Shown here: positions 1-8,213 of the stretch, one piece after another
Numbering within the stretch: position 1 is the stretch's first letter
Layout: each line of letters opens with the position of its first letter
Source of the DNA: Sphaerisporangium rhizosphaerae
Lineage (GTDB): Bacteria > Actinomycetota > Actinomycetes > Streptosporangiales > Streptosporangiaceae
Assembly (NCBI RefSeq): GCF_042665155.1
Contig: NZ_JBHTCG010000001.1
Coordinates: 310,001 to 374,000, forward strand
DNA: 64,000 bases
Direction: 5' to 3'
Notes under the pieces: generated by a model
Seen by the model: only the letters and a program-made list of their open reading frames with translations
Database searches by the model: none
Told to the model about the DNA's origin: nothing
Program-made: the position numbers and the translations under genes

Positions 1-2
1 CG

Positions 3-3000
3 GTGACGGTCTACGTGACCGGGGGCATGGAGGGCTCGGAGACGCGGCCGCCCGAGGTGGTCCCGAACGGCAGCATCATGTACGACCTGCCGGAACAGGA
101 CGCCCTCACGCTGTACGGGCACGGCGAGATGCCGCTGCCGCTGCACGCGGTGGCCGACGCGATGGAGCGCTTCCTCAACGGCCACCTGAAGTTCGACGCG
201 CCCATGGCGATGCGGCTGGCCCGTCAGTACGTCAAGGACCGGCAGGCCGCTCTGGCCGACCCGAACCCGCCGGACATCCCGCTGCTGGCCAAGCACACCC
301 CCGAGGCGCTGTTCGAGGGCATCAGCGCCCGCCTGCTCAAGGAGCTGAACAAGCCGGCCGCCGACCTCGACGATCTGCTCGACCCGGCGCGCACCGCCCA
401 GAAGGTCAAGGTGGCGATGCCCGCGTACTCCCGCGACCGGCTGGGCACGACGGCCGTCCAGTCGATCAGGCTGCGCACGGCCGACGGCCGTGCGGTGGAG
501 ATGCTGGACGCGGTGGTCGACCAGGTCCTGGCCGCGGTCCCGGACGCCCGGCTCACCGACCCGGTGATGATCCGCGCCCTGGTCGGCATGTTCGCCGGCG
601 ACAACTGGTGGGGCACCATCGAGAACCAGCTGTCGCCGCACGGCTTCGAGTGGGAGATGCCGGTGCGGGTCGGCCGGCACAAGACCAAGCTCGTGCGAAT
701 CACCCTGCGGAGCGGGTTCGACGGCGACACGGTCGAGCGCGAGGGGCGCAACGACGCCAAGGTCTTCATCCGCCAGAAGTACGGCTACGAGAGCGTCGAG
801 GAGTCGGCCTCGGCCGGATCGTCGTTCGGCGCAGGCGTGAACGGCGGCGTGTCGGGAGGCGGCAACGGCGGGAAGGCGACGGCCGGCAGCCATCGCGGCC
901 ACACGCGGTCCACCTCCAGGGGCGTGCAGCTCACCCAGCTGTACGGCGTGGCCTCCTTCGACGGCGGCGACCTGGTCAGCCACCCCGTGACCGTCGCCGT
1001 CAGCGCGAAAGTGGTGCCGATGCCCCCGGGGCGGTCCGGCAACCGGCTGACCCAGCCGGTGCGCTCGTTGTTCCAGCGCACCGGAAGCGCGGTGTACCGG
1101 GGCGTCGCGCGGGGCGCGCGGGCGGTGGCCGGAGTGCTGCCCTGGGTGCGGCCGGTGGCGCCGATCCTGGCCGATCCCGCGCCGCTGGTGCTGACCGGCA
1201 CGGCCATGCGGCTGGTGGAGGACGGCCTCACCGTGCCGGCCGACCAGGTGCCGGCGCCGACGCCGCGCGTCCCCGACCCGCGCCCGCTGGAGCTGCCGGA
1301 GGCGATCTTCCCGGTGGAGACGGTCGCCGACGGGCTCATCGACGCGGTGCGCGCCCGGCTCGCGCGCCCGGACCTGCTCGGGCCGGTGGGCGTGCAGGAG
1401 CAGTGGACCCGCATCGCCCACGCGCTGTCGCGGATGGCGCTGAACGCCAACCTGGAGTTGATCACCTCACCCGACGGCCACCCCGTCCTGCGCGTCCCCC
1501 TGCACGGGAACAAGGTGGTGGACGTGTGGATCCACGCCACGCCCTCCGAGGAGGAGATGGTCGTCGGCGAGCGGGAGAACATCGAGAACCGCCAGGTCAA
1601 GCGCCGCCAGGAGACGTACGGGACGGCCTCGGAGCGCAATCGTCTGTCGCCGGCGAGCCGCGGCGTGGAGGGCGCGCAGGACGGCTGGGGCACCGGCCAG
1701 GGCGTGTCCACCGGCGACCAGGCGGGCCAGCGGGTCTCCTCCTCCGGCGGCGCGCGCAAGGAGAAGAGCGGCTTCGAGAAGGGCCCGGCGGTGACGCTGA
1801 GCACCCGCCTGGACCTGGCGGTGTCCTTCAGGGTGTCCACCGTGCGGAACGACGGCGGCGAGCGCCCGGGCAGGGTGGTCGAGCTGCCCGGGTCGGTCAC
1901 CGGGCACGCCGTGGTGATGATGGCCACCCGCGACTACGAGGCCATGCTGCGGCGCCGGCGGCACGAGCCGGGCAGGGGCTGGTCGTTCGACGAGGACGGC
2001 TCCTCCGCCGAGCGCCGTCCGCGCCGCCGGCGCCCGCTCGCCGCACGCGCGCCGTGGACCTCCGCCGGGCGCGGGCCCGCGACGCTGGACCAGGTGGTGG
2101 ACGCGGCGCGGAGCCGGCCGGAGTTCGCCACCGCCCCGATCCGCGCGGTGGCCGAGGAACTGCGCGGACGCCTGCCGCGTCCCGGCTCGGGCGAGACGCT
2201 GACCCTCAGCACCTCCGCGCGACCGGCCGACCTGCCCATCCCGCTCGCCTGGGCGCGGCTGCTCGCCCGCGAGCTGCGCACCGACGTGCGCATCGACGTC
2301 CAGGAGCCCGGCGGGCTGGTCCGCGGCTACACGTCGGACGCGAAGGGCCGGTTGGCGGCCGACATCCCCGACGGCGGGTTCGCGGCGGCGCTCGCCACGC
2401 TGCCGGCCGAGGTGGCCGCCACGGCGGTGGCCCACGGGCTGGACCTGCGCCCGCTGTTCAACCGGACCGCCGTGCGCGGCGACTTCGCCGAACAGGTCAC
2501 CGCCGAGCTCGAAACCCTCGGGGCGAGCGTGCCCCAGCGCCCGGCGCCGATCTTCCCGCGCCCGCTGTGGGGTCCGGGCCCGGAGGAGAGCGCCAACACC
2601 ATGCTGGGCAGCCTGGGCGTCCGCGCCCCGGTGGACCCGGGGTCGGGCTTCGTCAGGGGCAGGGCGCCGGAGTCCGGGCCGCTCGACGAGGCCGAGCTGC
2701 GCACCGCCTGGCAGGACGTCCAGGCCGACGACCTCGGCGTGGACGTCCGCGCCTCGGCGTGGCCGGACGGCGACCCGGTGCTGACCGTCACCACCGGGGG
2801 GCCGCTCGGCGAGGTGCGCTTCCGCCCCGAGGTGGCCGGGGTCCCGGCCGACCGGATGGCGAGCACGGACCTGGACTCCGGCTCCCCGTACGTCGTGCGC
2901 ATCGACCCTGACACCCCGGCCCACCTGGTCGCGCGGACGCTGGTCCACGAGGTGGGCCACGCGATCCGCGAGCTGGCCGCGCGCGCGGGCGGCGCCCCGC

Positions 3001-4073
3001 AGGGCGTGCTGCGGCCGTCCCTGGCCGCGGCGAGCCCGGCGGGCGCGCCCGTGCCGACGACCGACGCGTGCGCCGAGGCGCGGGTGGACGAGTACCGCTA
3101 CCTTTCACGCAAGTGGACGCAGGCTCCGGCGGACCGGCGGCCGGGGCTGCGCGCGCAGATCGAAGGGCTGGCCCGGCTGGTGGAGGGCCGCGGGCTCACT
3201 CCCCCGACGCCGCCGTGGTCGGGCCCCCCGCCGTCGGTGCCGCGCCAGCGGCCGAGCATCGGCAGCCTGCTCAACGCCTCCACGCCCCCCGGTCCCGCCG
3301 CCGGCCCTCCTCCCGCGGCCACCGGCCCCGCCAATGCCCCGGCGAACGGCACCACCGGACCGCTTCCCGCCGCGAACGGCACGACCGGTGCATCACCCAC
3401 CGCGAACGCCACCACCGGAGCACCACCCACCGCGAACGCGACCAGTGGAGCACCACCCGCCGGTAGCGCGACCTCTGGAGCGCCCTCCATGGGGAGCGGC
3501 ACCACCGCAGGCCCTTCCGCGGGGAACGGCACCACCGCAGGGCCTCCCGCGGGGAACGGCACCACCGCAGGGCCTCCCGCAGGAAACGGCACCACCGCAG
3601 GGCCTCCCGCAGGAAACGGGACCGCCGCGACGCCTTCCGCGGGCAACGGCGCGGGGAACGGCCCGGTGGGCGGCGGGACACCGGCGGCGGGCGAGTCGCG
3701 GCAGGAGTTCTGGGCGCGGATGCGGCGTATGAGCAACACCACCGGCTGGATCCCGCCGGAGGAGGACTCCCTTCGGCGACCGGCACCGACGCCCTCGGGC
3801 CCGGCCTCGGCCTCGGCCCCGGCACGGCCGCCGTCGCCGTTCGCCTCGGCCGCCGAGCTGGGCGAACCGGCGGGGCGGCCGGTCAAGGTACGGCACGACG
3901 ACACTCTGACGACCATCGCGCGCCGCTGGCTCGGGCCGGGCGCCACCAACGGCGAGGTGGCGCTGGCTGCACGGGACTGGTACCAGGCGAACCGGGACCT
4001 GATCGGGGACGACCCCGACCTGCTGACGCCCGGGCAGACGCTGACGCCGCCGAAACGAGGAAGCAAGGTATGA
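3..4073 (+). CDS. Giant LysM-tailed protein with HEVGH metallopeptidase-like motif (5' end probably outside window)
   Basis: The frame is open from the first bases and has no ribosome binding site in view, so the visible 1356 codons are probably the 3' part of a longer gene. About residues 1-550 and 650-950 are globular with no family I can name. At about residues 982-986 the sequence reads LVHEVGHAIRE, an HExxH zinc-peptidase signature, followed some 40 residues later by acidic residues (EARVDEYRYL) that could give a third ligand. Residues about 1075-1220 are a Pro/Ala/Asn/Gly/Thr linker made of 10-residue repeats. The last about 65 residues look like a LysM peptidoglycan-binding domain (HDDTLTTIARRWLG ... 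LTPGQTL). It overlaps the next gene by ATGA. Inference: a surface or secreted enzyme or toxin-like protein tied to the type VII locus. Export and activity are unproven. Confidence 0.6.
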   Translation: MTVYVTGGMEGSETRPPEVVPNGSIMYDLPEQDALTLYGHGEMPLPLHAVADAMERFLNGHLKFDAPMAMRLARQYVKDRQAALADPNPPDIPLLAKHTPEALFEGISARLLKELNKPAADLDDLLDPARTAQKVKVAMPAYSRDRLGTTAVQSIRLRTADGRAVEMLDAVVDQVLAAVPDARLTDPVMIRALVGMFAGDNWWGTIENQLSPHGFEWEMPVRVGRHKTKLVRITLRSGFDGDTVEREGRNDAKVFIRQKYGYESVEESASAGSSFGAGVNGGVSGGGNGGKATAGSHRGHTRSTSRGVQLTQLYGVASFDGGDLVSHPVTVAVSAKVVPMPPGRSGNRLTQPVRSLFQRTGSAVYRGVARGARAVAGVLPWVRPVAPILADPAPLVLTGTAMRLVEDGLTVPADQVPAPTPRVPDPRPLELPEAIFPVETVADGLIDAVRARLARPDLLGPVGVQEQWTRIAHALSRMALNANLELITSPDGHPVLRVPLHGNKVVDVWIHATPSEEEMVVGERENIENRQVKRRQETYGTASERNRLSPASRGVEGAQDGWGTGQGVSTGDQAGQRVSSSGGARKEKSGFEKGPAVTLSTRLDLAVSFRVSTVRNDGGERPGRVVELPGSVTGHAVVMMATRDYEAMLRRRRHEPGRGWSFDEDGSSAERRPRRRRPLAARAPWTSAGRGPATLDQVVDAARSRPEFATAPIRAVAEELRGRLPRPGSGETLTLSTSARPADLPIPLAWARLLARELRTDVRIDVQEPGGLVRGYTSDAKGRLAADIPDGGFAAALATLPAEVAATAVAHGLDLRPLFNRTAVRGDFAEQVTAELETLGASVPQRPAPIFPRPLWGPGPEESANTMLGSLGVRAPVDPGSGFVRGRAPESGPLDEAELRTAWQDVQADDLGVDVRASAWPDGDPVLTVTTGGPLGEVRFRPEVAGVPADRMASTDLDSGSPYVVRIDPDTPAHLVARTLVHEVGHAIRELAARAGGAPQGVLRPSLAAASPAGAPVPTTDACAEARVDEYRYLSRKWTQAPADRRPGLRAQIEGLARLVEGRGLTPPTPPWSGPPPSVPRQRPSIGSLLNASTPPGPAAGPPPAATGPANAPANGTTGPLPAANGTTGASPTANATTGAPPTANATSGAPPAGSATSGAPSMGSGTTAGPSAGNGTTAGPPAGNGTTAGPPAGNGTTAGPPAGNGTAATPSAGNGAGNGPVGGGTPAAGESRQEFWARMRRMSNTTGWIPPEEDSLRRPAPTPSGPASASAPARPPSPFASAAELGEPAGRPVKVRHDDTLTTIARRWLGPGATNGEVALAARDWYQANRDLIGDDPDLLTPGQTLTPPKRGSKV
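3498..3647 (+). repeat. 30-bp in-frame tandem repeat inside the giant CDS
   Basis: Five near-identical 30-bp units, each starting GGCACCACCGCAGG, encode NGTTAGPPAG-type decapeptides. More degenerate copies extend upstream to about 3348. The array forms the flexible linker between the HEVGH region and the LysM tail. Copy number is likely to vary between strains. Confidence 0.85.
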
Positions 4074-4588
4074 CGCTCCCAGTGGCCCGCACCAGGGACG
4101 AGGCCCACCTGTACCTGGACCTGCACCCGTGCGAGCGGTGCGGGTCGGTCGAGACGACGTGGGAGCACGCGCTGGTCGCCGCGCCGGAGGGCCTGGCGGC
4201 GCGCTACGCCGGCGCGTGCGCGGGCTGCGGCGCCGAGCGACGGCACCTGTTCGGGCTGCCGGAGCGCGAGGTGGGCGCCGGGCCGTTCCCCACGTTCGGC
4301 GGCTCCGAGCCCTCGCAGCTCCTGGACGCCGGCGAGTGGCTGTGGGTGGCCGACCTGACGGCGGGCAACGTCCCGGCCGATGACCCGGACGCGGCGCGGC
4401 AGGCGCTCGCCATCGCGGTGGCGGCGGTCGAGGAGGTGGTGAAGTTCGTGCCGCCGGGCGAGGAGCAGGTGCCCGAGCGGGCGTTCTGGACCGACCTCGG
4501 CCGGCAGGTGCGCGGCGCGGAGCCCGGCCGGTTCCAAGTAGACCGCCTGCTCGTCGTGCGCGACGCCTACCGCCGCCTCGCCGGGTGA
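4070..4588 (+). CDS. Cys-containing protein of unknown function, paralogue of the next gene
   Basis: 172 residues. The ATG overlaps the stop of the giant gene (ATGA) and sits behind GAGGAAGCAAG, so the two are probably translationally coupled. Near the N-terminus, CERC (about 20-23) and CAGC (about 53-56) form a possible four-cysteine metal site. The central SQLLDAGEWLWVAD segment and the later VEEVVKFVPPGEEQVPERAFW segment are matched in the next gene, so the two are divergent copies of one family. I do not recognise the family. Its place behind a large toxin-like protein fits an immunity or accessory role, but nothing in the sequence proves that. Confidence 0.65.
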   Translation: MTLPVARTRDEAHLYLDLHPCERCGSVETTWEHALVAAPEGLAARYAGACAGCGAERRHLFGLPEREVGAGPFPTFGGSEPSQLLDAGEWLWVADLTAGNVPADDPDAARQALAIAVAAVEEVVKFVPPGEEQVPERAFWTDLGRQVRGAEPGRFQVDRLLVVRDAYRRLAG

Positions 4589-4669
4589 CGACAGGACGAC
4601 CGCCACCGGCGCTCGCCCCGCTGCCGATATGGTCGAAGGCCCCGGGCCGGCCGCAGAGGAAGGGACGGC

Positions 4670-5272
4670 ATGTCACCGCTTCGCGCCAGAACGCTCACCG
4701 AGGCGCACCTCTACATCACGCTCACCGCGAGCCGGGACGACCCCGGCCGCGCCGCCGAGCCCGAGCGCGACTACGAGGCTCACACGACGCTGACCGAGGG
4801 CCGGGACGGGTGGACGTTGCGGTTCGACGGGCAGGCGCTCGGCCTGGCACTGGGCGTCGAGGTCGTGGTGCCGTACGAGGCGGAGGCCGAGGCCCGCCGC
4901 GACCGGCTGCGTTTCGGGTCCGGGCGCTCGGAGCTGATCGACGCCGGCCAGTGGCGGGTGCTCGGCGCCGCCTACGCGCGGCGGGCCATGCGCGAGGACC
5001 TGCTGTTCGCCGCCTCCCCCGATGACCCTGAGCGCTTTCAGGGCGTGGTGCGCGCCTGGGAGTGGGCCCGCGACGCGACCGCCGAGGCGGCCAGGTTCCT
5101 GCCGCCGGGCGCCGCCGCAGTGCCCGCCTCGGCGTTCTGGACCGGCCACGGCGCGGCGATCCACCGCGAGGCGCCGCAGCGCTTCACCCGCGCGTCCCTG
5201 GAGGACGACATCGCCGCCTACCAGGAGACCCTGGACGACTTCATCGTGACCAACACCGGCCGCGACGCCTGA
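4670..5272 (+). CDS. Unknown protein, paralogue of the upstream gene
   Basis: 200 residues, ATG with GAGGAAGG six bases upstream. It shares TEAHLYI at the N-terminus, SELIDAGQW in the middle and AARFLPPGAAAVPASAFW near the C-terminus with the 172-residue protein before it, but has lost that protein's two Cys pairs. It is separated from it by 81 bases and probably cotranscribed with it. It is soluble by composition, with no signal peptide or membrane segment. The product is unknown. An immunity or adaptor role for the type VII cargo is a guess from context only. Confidence 0.65.
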   Translation: MSPLRARTLTEAHLYITLTASRDDPGRAAEPERDYEAHTTLTEGRDGWTLRFDGQALGLALGVEVVVPYEAEAEARRDRLRFGSGRSELIDAGQWRVLGAAYARRAMREDLLFAASPDDPERFQGVVRAWEWARDATAEAARFLPPGAAAVPASAFWTGHGAAIHREAPQRFTRASLEDDIAAYQETLDDFIVTNTGRDA

Positions 5273-5490
5273 CGCTCACGACGACAGGCTCACCGGCCGG
5301 CGAAAGTCCGAAACGCCGCGATCGTAAGGCCGTGGCTCGTCCCACCCTGTGACCCTCGAGACAAGGAAAGGACGTGCTTTACAGGACCGGCACACCCTTC
5401 TCCCTCCCGACGGACGCGGCTCAAGCAGGCTCAAGGAGGCGCCACTCAACAGGAGCGCGGCTCACGGGGGCGCGGCTCACGGGGGCGCGG

Positions 5491-6477
5491 TCAGGCCGGT
5501 TTGATCGAGCGGGTGCCGTGGATGAGGAGCTTGGTGACCCATGTCTCCCAGTCGGTCGGGACGGGGTTGGAGGTCGGGTCCTGCTCCAGGTTGCCCACGA
5601 TGCTGTAGGTCGCCGAGCCGGTCATCCGGGCGGCGAAGCTCCCCCAGCGCCCGCCCGGGAGGAAGGGCACCAGCGCGACCGAGTCGGCGGCGGCGTCGAA
5701 GGCGAGGTTCGCCACGAACGCCTGGCCGAACTCGACGGCGTTGGTGCGCAGCGACAGCACGTCGCGGCCGTCGGCGTCCTTGCGCACTCCCGAGGCGGCG
5801 TAGATGCCGGCCTGGATCACCTGCTGGCCCCCGGCGTAGGCGACGCTGTCGATCGTGTAGTAGAAGGCGTTCTGGACGATCTTGGAGACGCCGATGTTGA
5901 AGATCTTCAGCTGGCTGCGCGCCAGCGAGGTGAAGTACTTCTGCACCGCCTGCTCGGCGAACCTCGCCATCCCCGCGGTCGGCCAGGCGTACATGGTGGT
6001 GAACAGCATGTTCGCCCACGCCTGCACCGCCATGACGACCAGCAGGTGCCGCGTGGTGTCGATGTACTGGGCGTAGGCGCGGCACGCCGCGGCGGCCCGG
6101 CGGCAGTAGTCCGCGACGTCGGGCGGGTACCCGGAGAAACCGTCCGGCCGGAAGGCGGTCAGCGGCGTCGGCGAGCCCTGCCACATGGACCTGAACGCCT
6201 CGACGCCCGGCCCGGAGTTGCCGGTCCACACCTGCCTGGCCGCCTCGTCGGCGGCGATGATCTCGTCGTCGATGCTCTTGGCCAGCCCCTCCAGGGTGCC
6301 GGCGGCGGTCCGCAGGCCGTCGGGGTCGCCCTCGGGCCACTGGACGCCCAGCATCGCCGAGACGAACGCCCCGTGCGCCGCCGTGGCGACGGTGAGGGTG
6401 GTGCCGGCGGGATGCTTTCCGGCCGTCCTGCCGAAGGCCGCCAGCGGCGCTCTGAGCATGGCGAAGGACGGGCTCAC
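5491..6477 (-). CDS. CpnT N-terminal-domain-like (WXG100_2-type) type VII secretion substrate candidate
   Basis: 328 residues from GTG at 6477, overlapping the stop of the upstream WXG-like gene (GTGA). Residues about 45-60 contain WPEGDPDG, the hallmark I associate with the helical N-terminal domain of CpnT-like proteins, followed by a long amphipathic helical region with YCRRAAAACRAYAQY. Residues about 130-260 contain hydrophobic stretches. There is no C-terminal toxin domain: the protein ends shortly after the helical part. The gene at 16006-16938 is a paralogue with the same partner arrangement. It probably travels through the Ecc machinery together with the 136-residue partner; this is inferred from family and neighbourhood. 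Confidence 0.65.
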   Translation of the reverse strand: MSPSFAMLRAPLAAFGRTAGKHPAGTTLTVATAAHGAFVSAMLGVQWPEGDPDGLRTAAGTLEGLAKSIDDEIIAADEAARQVWTGNSGPGVEAFRSMWQGSPTPLTAFRPDGFSGYPPDVADYCRRAAAACRAYAQYIDTTRHLLVVMAVQAWANMLFTTMYAWPTAGMARFAEQAVQKYFTSLARSQLKIFNIGVSKIVQNAFYYTIDSVAYAGGQQVIQAGIYAASGVRKDADGRDVLSLRTNAVEFGQAFVANLAFDAAADSVALVPFLPGGRWGSFAARMTGSATYSIVGNLEQDPTSNPVPTDWETWVTKLLIHGTRSIKPA

Positions 6478-6884
6478 CTCACCTCCGCCTTGGTGACCGG
6501 GACGGCGAACCCCTGGGCGTCGACCGCCTGCGCGAGCCGGCCCACGGTGGCCCAGTCGGCGGTCTCGAGGTTGGCTCCGGCCTGCGCGAGGTTGTCGCCG
6601 ATGCGGTCGTAGGCGGCCGTGATGTTCCCGGCGTGCCGGGCGATCTCCTCGGTGGCCGCCCGGAAGCCCTTGCGCCCCTCGGCGCCCTCGTAGAAGACGT
6701 GACCGTGCTCGTCGTCGCCCCAGAAGTGGCCGAGCCCCGAGAGTGCGGCCATCGCGGCCTTGAGCGCCGTGCCCAGGTGGTCGCGCTGGAGGTGGAAGTC
6801 GTCCTGGCGCCGGGTCAGGACGGCGGGCACGACGTCCGTCACGACGCCCGGCCGGCCGTCCCCGTACACGTCCGTTCCCGCCAC
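6474..6884 (-). CDS. WXG100-like small helical protein, partner of the CpnT-N-like protein
   Basis: 136 residues, GTG start with GGAGG five to six bases upstream. It is helical throughout, with GHFWGDDEHGHVFYEG near residues 55-70, the turn typical of ESAT-6/WXG-like hairpins, and a C-terminal helix with ETADWATVGRL. It overlaps the following gene by GTGA, so the pair should be made in equal amounts. The same two-gene arrangement recurs at 16006-17318 (GDFWGRDDAGRAFHDG and VADWASVARL), supporting a conserved functional unit. Likely role: secretion partner or chaperone for the larger protein. Confidence 0.65.
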   Translation of the reverse strand: MAGTDVYGDGRPGVVTDVVPAVLTRRQDDFHLQRDHLGTALKAAMAALSGLGHFWGDDEHGHVFYEGAEGRKGFRAATEEIARHAGNITAAYDRIGDNLAQAGANLETADWATVGRLAQAVDAQGFAVPVTKAEVR

Positions 6885-6905
6885 CGGCGCCTCCGCATCC
6901 TGTGA

Positions 6906-6998
6906 TCACCCGACCTCCCAGAATGGTAGAAAAGCCGGGTTTCGCCATATTTGCAGAAGCCGATCTTCCCGGATGTCGCCGAAGTGAGCACCACGACA
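6906..6998 (-). pseudogene. Possible 3' remnant of a radical SAM/SPASM gene
   Basis: On the minus strand, about 31 codons ending in TGA read TVCRGAHFGDIREDRLLQIW and then RNPAFLPF. This resembles the C-terminal SPASM tail (FGN-x-RE-x-x-L-x-EIW-x-S-PAF) of peptide-modifying radical SAM enzymes. Codons are unusually A/T-rich here (CTT, CAA, ATA, CGA, TTT, CTA). No radical SAM CxxxCxxC domain precedes it. It lies alone between the SLT gene and the 136-residue WXG-like gene. It may be a decayed transferred fragment or coincidence. Confidence 0.3.
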
Positions 6999-7096
6999 CA
7001 CCGTGGAAATCGCCCTCGCGCGGCGCACCGGCCGTGTCGCGAACCACCGGCTCCGCGACCTGGGCGAGTCAGCGCGGAATGGCGCGGCGGCGGCCG

Positions 7097-8188
7097 TCAG
7101 TAGCCGCGGTAGCCCGTGCCGTTCTTCGTGCCGACCACTCCGGGGACGTTGGAGACCGATCCGTACCGCTCGATGGCGTACCGCACGCCGGCGATGATGT
7201 TGTCCACCGGGTTGTAGATGTCGCGGTGCCCGGGAAGCGACCACCGGTCGAAGGTCGGGTCGATGGTCTGCATCAGGCCTTTGGACGGAGTGCCCGCCGC
7301 CGCGTTGGAGTCCCAGTTGTTGATCGCGTTCGGGTTGCCGCCCGACTCGTGCTGGATGATCATCCAGATGTCGCTCGGGTTCATCTTGTCCACGGGGTAG
7401 CCGGCGGCGCGCAGGATCTCGATCGCCTGCTGGATCCACTCGGCCACCTGGCCCTTGGGCGCGGGCCCGCCCCCCGGCGGCGGCGGGCCGCTGGAACCGT
7501 ACCCGCCGAACCCCCCGCTCCCGCCCCCGGAGTCGCCGTAGGATCCGCGGCCGAAGTACTGGTCGTACTCGCTCTTCGGCACCGGAACCCACTCGGTGAC
7601 GCGGCCGGGCCCCGGGACGAACGACTGGTCCCCGGCGGCGGGGATGTCGGCGAACGCGGGCGTCGCCTCCTTGAGGTGCTTGGCGATGTCGCCGCGGGCG
7701 GTGGTCAGCGCGCTCTCGGCCGTGCCGACGTAGGTCCGCGCCAGGGCGGTGTACTGTCCGGCCTCCTTGGTGATGCCCGCCTTGAGGTCGTCCTCGGTGG
7801 CGTGCGGGTTCAGCCGGCGGTACTCGGCGGTCCAGGCCAGCAGGTCGTCGCACGCGCCGTTGACGTTGCGCTTCGCGGTCTCCACCGCGCCCGCCACCGT
7901 GTCCAGGCAGTCGGCGCAGGACGCGAGCGCGCCGTGCAGGGAGTCGCCCGCGCGCCCGTACCGGGCCATGTAGGTCACGAACGCGTCGGCCGAGGCGCCC
8001 TTCCAGGCGGCGTCCACCCGGGACAGGGCCTTCCCGAGCGTGTTGAGCCGCTCGACGGTGTGGCCGCCCGCCGTGCGCCAGCGCTTGGCGAGCTCCCGGA
8101 TCGCCGCCGGGTCGCCCTGCACCTTGCGCGCCAGCGCGGCCAGCTCCTGGCCGCCCGGCAACCCCGCCACGGCGTCGATGTCCGTCAA
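7097..8188 (-). CDS. WXG100-domain fused to SLT lytic transglycosylase
   Basis: 363 residues from TTG at 8188, with AAGGA nine bases upstream and aligned to the ATG of its neighbour. Residues about 1-200 form a WXG100-like helical domain with AAWKGASADAFVTYM, nearly the same as in the adjacent NlpC/P60 protein. A Gly/Pro-rich linker follows (about 225-250). Residues about 255-345 are a lytic transglycosylase domain: the HESGGNPNAIN segment carries the catalytic Glu, followed by GLMQTIDPTF and the NPVDNIIAGVRYAIERYGS pattern typical of actinobacterial SLT proteins. There is no Sec signal peptide, so export through the type VII system via the WXG head is the likely route. It would cut glycan strands of the cell wall. 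Confidence 0.85.
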   Translation of the reverse strand: MTDIDAVAGLPGGQELAALARKVQGDPAAIRELAKRWRTAGGHTVERLNTLGKALSRVDAAWKGASADAFVTYMARYGRAGDSLHGALASCADCLDTVAGAVETAKRNVNGACDDLLAWTAEYRRLNPHATEDDLKAGITKEAGQYTALARTYVGTAESALTTARGDIAKHLKEATPAFADIPAAGDQSFVPGPGRVTEWVPVPKSEYDQYFGRGSYGDSGGGSGGFGGYGSSGPPPPGGGPAPKGQVAEWIQQAIEILRAAGYPVDKMNPSDIWMIIQHESGGNPNAINNWDSNAAAGTPSKGLMQTIDPTFDRWSLPGHRDIYNPVDNIIAGVRYAIERYGSVSNVPGVVGTKNGTGYRGY

Positions 8189-8213
8189 CGTCGCGGGTCC
8201 TTCTCCCCGACGC

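Noticed and set aside
1467..2960. Minus-strand open frame of about 500 codons inside the giant gene
   Set aside because: Arg/Ala/Gly-rich shadow with no motif or ribosome binding site, while the plus-strand frame continues through a HEVGH and a LysM-like tail.
5374..6612. Plus-strand frame of 412 codons across the CpnT-N-like gene
   Set aside because: Shadow of the minus-strand genes at 5491-6884, without start signal or domain.
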